Shown: positions 62,186 through 64,000 of the stretch, piece by piece
Numbering within the stretch: the stretch's first letter is position 1
Layout of the letters: every line of letters starts with the position of its first letter
Assembly (NCBI GenBank): GCA_035998445.1
Contig: DASYHQ010000008.1
Location: 62,001 to 126,000, forward strand
Reading direction: 5' to 3'
Length of the DNA stretch: 64,000 bases
Source of the DNA: Tepidisphaeraceae bacterium
Lineage (GTDB): Bacteria; Planctomycetota; Phycisphaerae; Tepidisphaerales; Tepidisphaeraceae
The notes under the pieces: model-generated
The model's input: only the letters and a program-made list of their open reading frames with translations
Database searches by the model: none
Told to the model about the DNA's origin: nothing
Position numbers and translations under genes: made by a program

Positions 62186-63136
62186 TTACCGGCGACGACG
62201 CGCCAGCAACCCACACGCGGCCACGCCAATCAGACCGAGCGACGTAGGCTCGGGGACGGCGGTAAAACTCATGTTGTCCACGTAGATCTGACCCGTGCCG
62301 CCCTGCGGAAGCACGATGCCCATTGCGTCGGTCGGCGTCGCGCCGGCGAGCGCGCCTCCCTTGAACTCGAATTCAGACCCCTGGGGTAGCGACCGCGTGA
62401 ATGCCACGCTGGACGAGTCGGAGAGCCGGGTAACCGCGCCATCCACCACGCCGCTGCCACCGGTGAAGGTGAGCGAGAAGCGGTAGAACTCGTCGTTCGT
62501 GTCGTTGGCGGCGGCGTTGGCCGAGTCATACTGGCCGAAGTTGAAGCCACTGGCGAACGACGTACCGTCCCAACCGATCGCCGACGCCGCCGACGACTCG
62601 ATCGTCGAGGCCGACGACAGCGCGTCATCCTTCGCCAGGGCCTTCAGGAACAATTCGTTGCCCGTCACGCCGTCGATGTTGGCGTAGCCCAAGCCGATCG
62701 TCATCGTGCGGGCACGGTTGACGCCGGCGAGCTGGTACTGGTCCTGCAACGTGACGCGGAACGTGCTGATGTTCGAACAGACGAACGAGTCGACGCGGAA
62801 ATCGAACGTAGCGGTGAACGTCTTCTGGCTCGGCAGGCTGGTGTCGAACGACCCGAAGCGCGAAAAGTTCACGAAGCTGCTCGAGCTGATCGATGTCGAG
62901 GTATCCGATCCCGAGTAAGCCAGGCTTCCGGTCGTGTTGGTCACCGTCTGCGATATGCCGGTACCCGTACCCACGCTCCAGTCATTCCCGGCGGTAATGA
63001 CGTAGTTCTGCTTCGGCGCAGATCCAACGGTGTCGTCGGAGAAATCCTCGGTCCACACCGTCGCGCCTTGCGCAACGCCCGTGCCGCTGAGGACGGCGAT
63101 CGTCAAGGCCGCGTGAAACTTGCTCATCTGCATCAT
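62186..63136 (-). CDS. PEP-CTERM sorting-signal protein
   Basis: A 316-residue secreted protein. The signal peptide (about 1-25, ending AQG-A) is followed by a Ser/Thr/Asp-rich beta-sandwich body of LamG-like type (WTEDFSDDTVGSAPKQNY, YRFSLTFTGGSG and IYVDNMSFTAV). The C-terminal sorting signal is VPEPTSLGLIG, a hydrophobic helix and GLLARRRR at the very end. AGGAG and AGGAAC precede the ATG. It is probably attached to or released at the cell surface. It may bind carbohydrate, in line with its neighbours. Confidence 0.92.
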   Translation of the reverse strand: MMQMSKFHAALTIAVLSGTGVAQGATVWTEDFSDDTVGSAPKQNYVITAGNDWSVGTGTGISQTVTNTTGSLAYSGSDTSTSISSSSFVNFSRFGSFDTSLPSQKTFTATFDFRVDSFVCSNISTFRVTLQDQYQLAGVNRARTMTIGLGYANIDGVTGNELFLKALAKDDALSSASTIESSAASAIGWDGTSFASGFNFGQYDSANAAANDTNDEFYRFSLTFTGGSGVVDGAVTRLSDSSSVAFTRSLPQGSEFEFKGGALAGATPTDAMGIVLPQGGTGQIYVDNMSFTAVPEPTSLGLIGVAACGLLARRRR

Positions 63137-63367
63137 CGTTCCTGTCTCCTGAAGGGTTGATCGAAAACTTCTTAAGTCGTCGTGATGGCGACGGGCGCAA
63201 GTGCGACGGGTGTGCTTAAATCCGGCTACGGCGCAGGCACGGCCTGTGCAGCGATGGGATGAACCGCTCCGGTCGCCAGGGACGCAGTGGCGGCTTGAGA
63301 GTGTCGGCAGGCAGGTTCAACATTAGCTGGCTGCTCAACCTCATCCATCAACAGTCGGAGGATCTAG

Positions 63368-64000
63368 TTAGGGATTCCGAGCCCGCGACCACCACGAGAG
63401 CCGAGTGTTTTTGTACGCGTCGCGTGGATCTTCGAGCGTCGCGTGACCATCAACCCACAACACGGCCATCCGCTTGCCGTGATGGGAAAACTCGTTGTTC
63501 CCATAGGTGAACTGACCCCCGGGAGCGAGGTCGCCCAGCCCTAAGTAGCCGAGAGTCCCACCATAGGCTTGGGCCCACTGATAGTTTTGCGTGGTGGCCG
63601 TTGAGAGGCGCTCGAAGATGTAAGCGCACTCTGTCGGGCGGCGGACATCCGTCACCTTTACCGGCCGCACACCGGCGTTGTAGTTCGTCTCTCCGAGCAC
63701 CACGCCATCGAATGGCAGCGACGTCGGCTGATTGCGCATGAGGTTGACCGTATACGATCGTGCAAACCGGCCCGGCTCGAGACCGTCGCGCACGTCCCGC
63801 GGGCACTGGAGCACCTTCAGTTCAATTGCCGGAAAGGTGTTGGGCACCGCAACGCTCTGCCACTGCACCTGTTCAACTTTCACACCGAGGAATGGCGCGA
63901 TGGCTCGGTCCCAGTTCGAATGGACCGCTCTGGCGTGCATCGGGAACACGCCCTTATTGGCATTCTGGTACATCGTCGTCGCCATGCCGAGTTGCCGCAG
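63368..64000 (-). CDS. Prepilin-like protein with H-X9-DG motif (5' end outside the window)
   Basis: At least 210 residues are visible. The frame continues to the window edge (LRQLGMATTMYQNANKG), the usual region about 60 residues after a prepilin N-methylation site, so the signal and start codon are missing. The C-terminal part has H-H-G-K-R-M-A-V-L-W-V-D-G, the H-X9-DG motif of planctomycete prepilin-processing-associated proteins. These are thought to be pseudopilin-like and related to type II secretion. The window breaks the gene. Confidence 0.9.
   Translation of the reverse strand: MRQLGMATTMYQNANKGVFPMHARAVHSNWDRAIAPFLGVKVEQVQWQSVAVPNTFPAIELKVLQCPRDVRDGLEPGRFARSYTVNLMRNQPTSLPFDGVVLGETNYNAGVRPVKVTDVRRPTECAYIFERLSTATTQNYQWAQAYGGTLGYLGLGDLAPGGQFTYGNNEFSHHGKRMAVLWVDGHATLEDPRDAYKNTRLSWWSRARNP

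Overview
The window looks like part of a GC-rich chromosome from a planctomycete, most likely class Phycisphaerae (inference). Supporting signs are two PEP-CTERM proteins ending in Leu-Ala-Arg-rich tails (49258-49908, 62186-63136), a prepilin-like protein with an H-X9-DG motif cut by the right edge, a 308-residue protein of a type I associate with planctomycetes (48287-49213), a lipid A-type acyltransferase implying an outer membrane, and very many intergenic hairpin repeats. I see no tRNA, rRNA, CRISPR array, prophage or recognisable transposase.

Layout. 0.2-3.7 kb: a minus-strand signalling cluster (histidine kinase, receiver, receiver-GGDEF). 4.1-7.9 kb: a lipoprotein, a PDZ protein that looks like a dead HtrA protease, and an anti-sigma/ECF sigma pair. 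8-14.5 kb: chorismate synthase (aroC), small membrane proteins, an AlaC/LL-DAP-type aminotransferase and a short CNNM/CBS protein. 15-18 kb: a Gfo/Idh/MocA oxidoreductase, an NAD-type isocitrate dehydrogenase and a PilZ protein. 18.5-25.3 kb: a complete pstSCAB phosphate importer whose two permeases carry very large extracytoplasmic insertions. 25.5-35.5 kb: a lipoprotein, PTS IIA-Ntr, peroxiredoxin, a DUF2103-like protein with Sua5/TsaC, a lipid A-type acyltransferase, an isolated nuoD, an RCK-N protein, a degenerate receiver and a HerA/DUF87-type ATPase. 35.6-38.7 kb: a GH5-like hydrolase, a Dabb protein and a LOG-family protein. 38.9-43.8 kb: a Dpp/Opp-type ABC importer interrupted by an oppositely oriented receiver gene. 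43.8-55.8 kb: the three genes of the N-acetylglutaminylglutamine amide (NAGGN) osmoprotectant system, with the M42 peptidase separated from the amidotransferase/synthetase pair by about 7.3 kb. That gap holds small unknown genes, a 21-bp minisatellite, a DUF389 protein and a ZIP-like membrane protein. 56-64 kb: a secreted carbohydrate-related cluster (two SGNH hydrolases, a frameshifted beta-helix protein, a GH4 glycosidase, a PEP-CTERM protein, a prepilin-like protein).

Two themes recur. First, most intergenic gaps hold one of about ten hairpin repeat families: two inverted arms around a variable loop, sometimes nested, and in one case apparently translated as the N-terminal extension of a lipoprotein. 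Second, several genes (aroC, nuoD, the acyltransferase, the Gfo/Idh gene, the DUF2103-like gene) have a -10-like hexamer only 6-10 bases before the ATG and no ribosome binding site, suggesting leaderless mRNAs. Start codons given here were chosen from ribosome binding sites and spacing and often differ from the longest reading frame.
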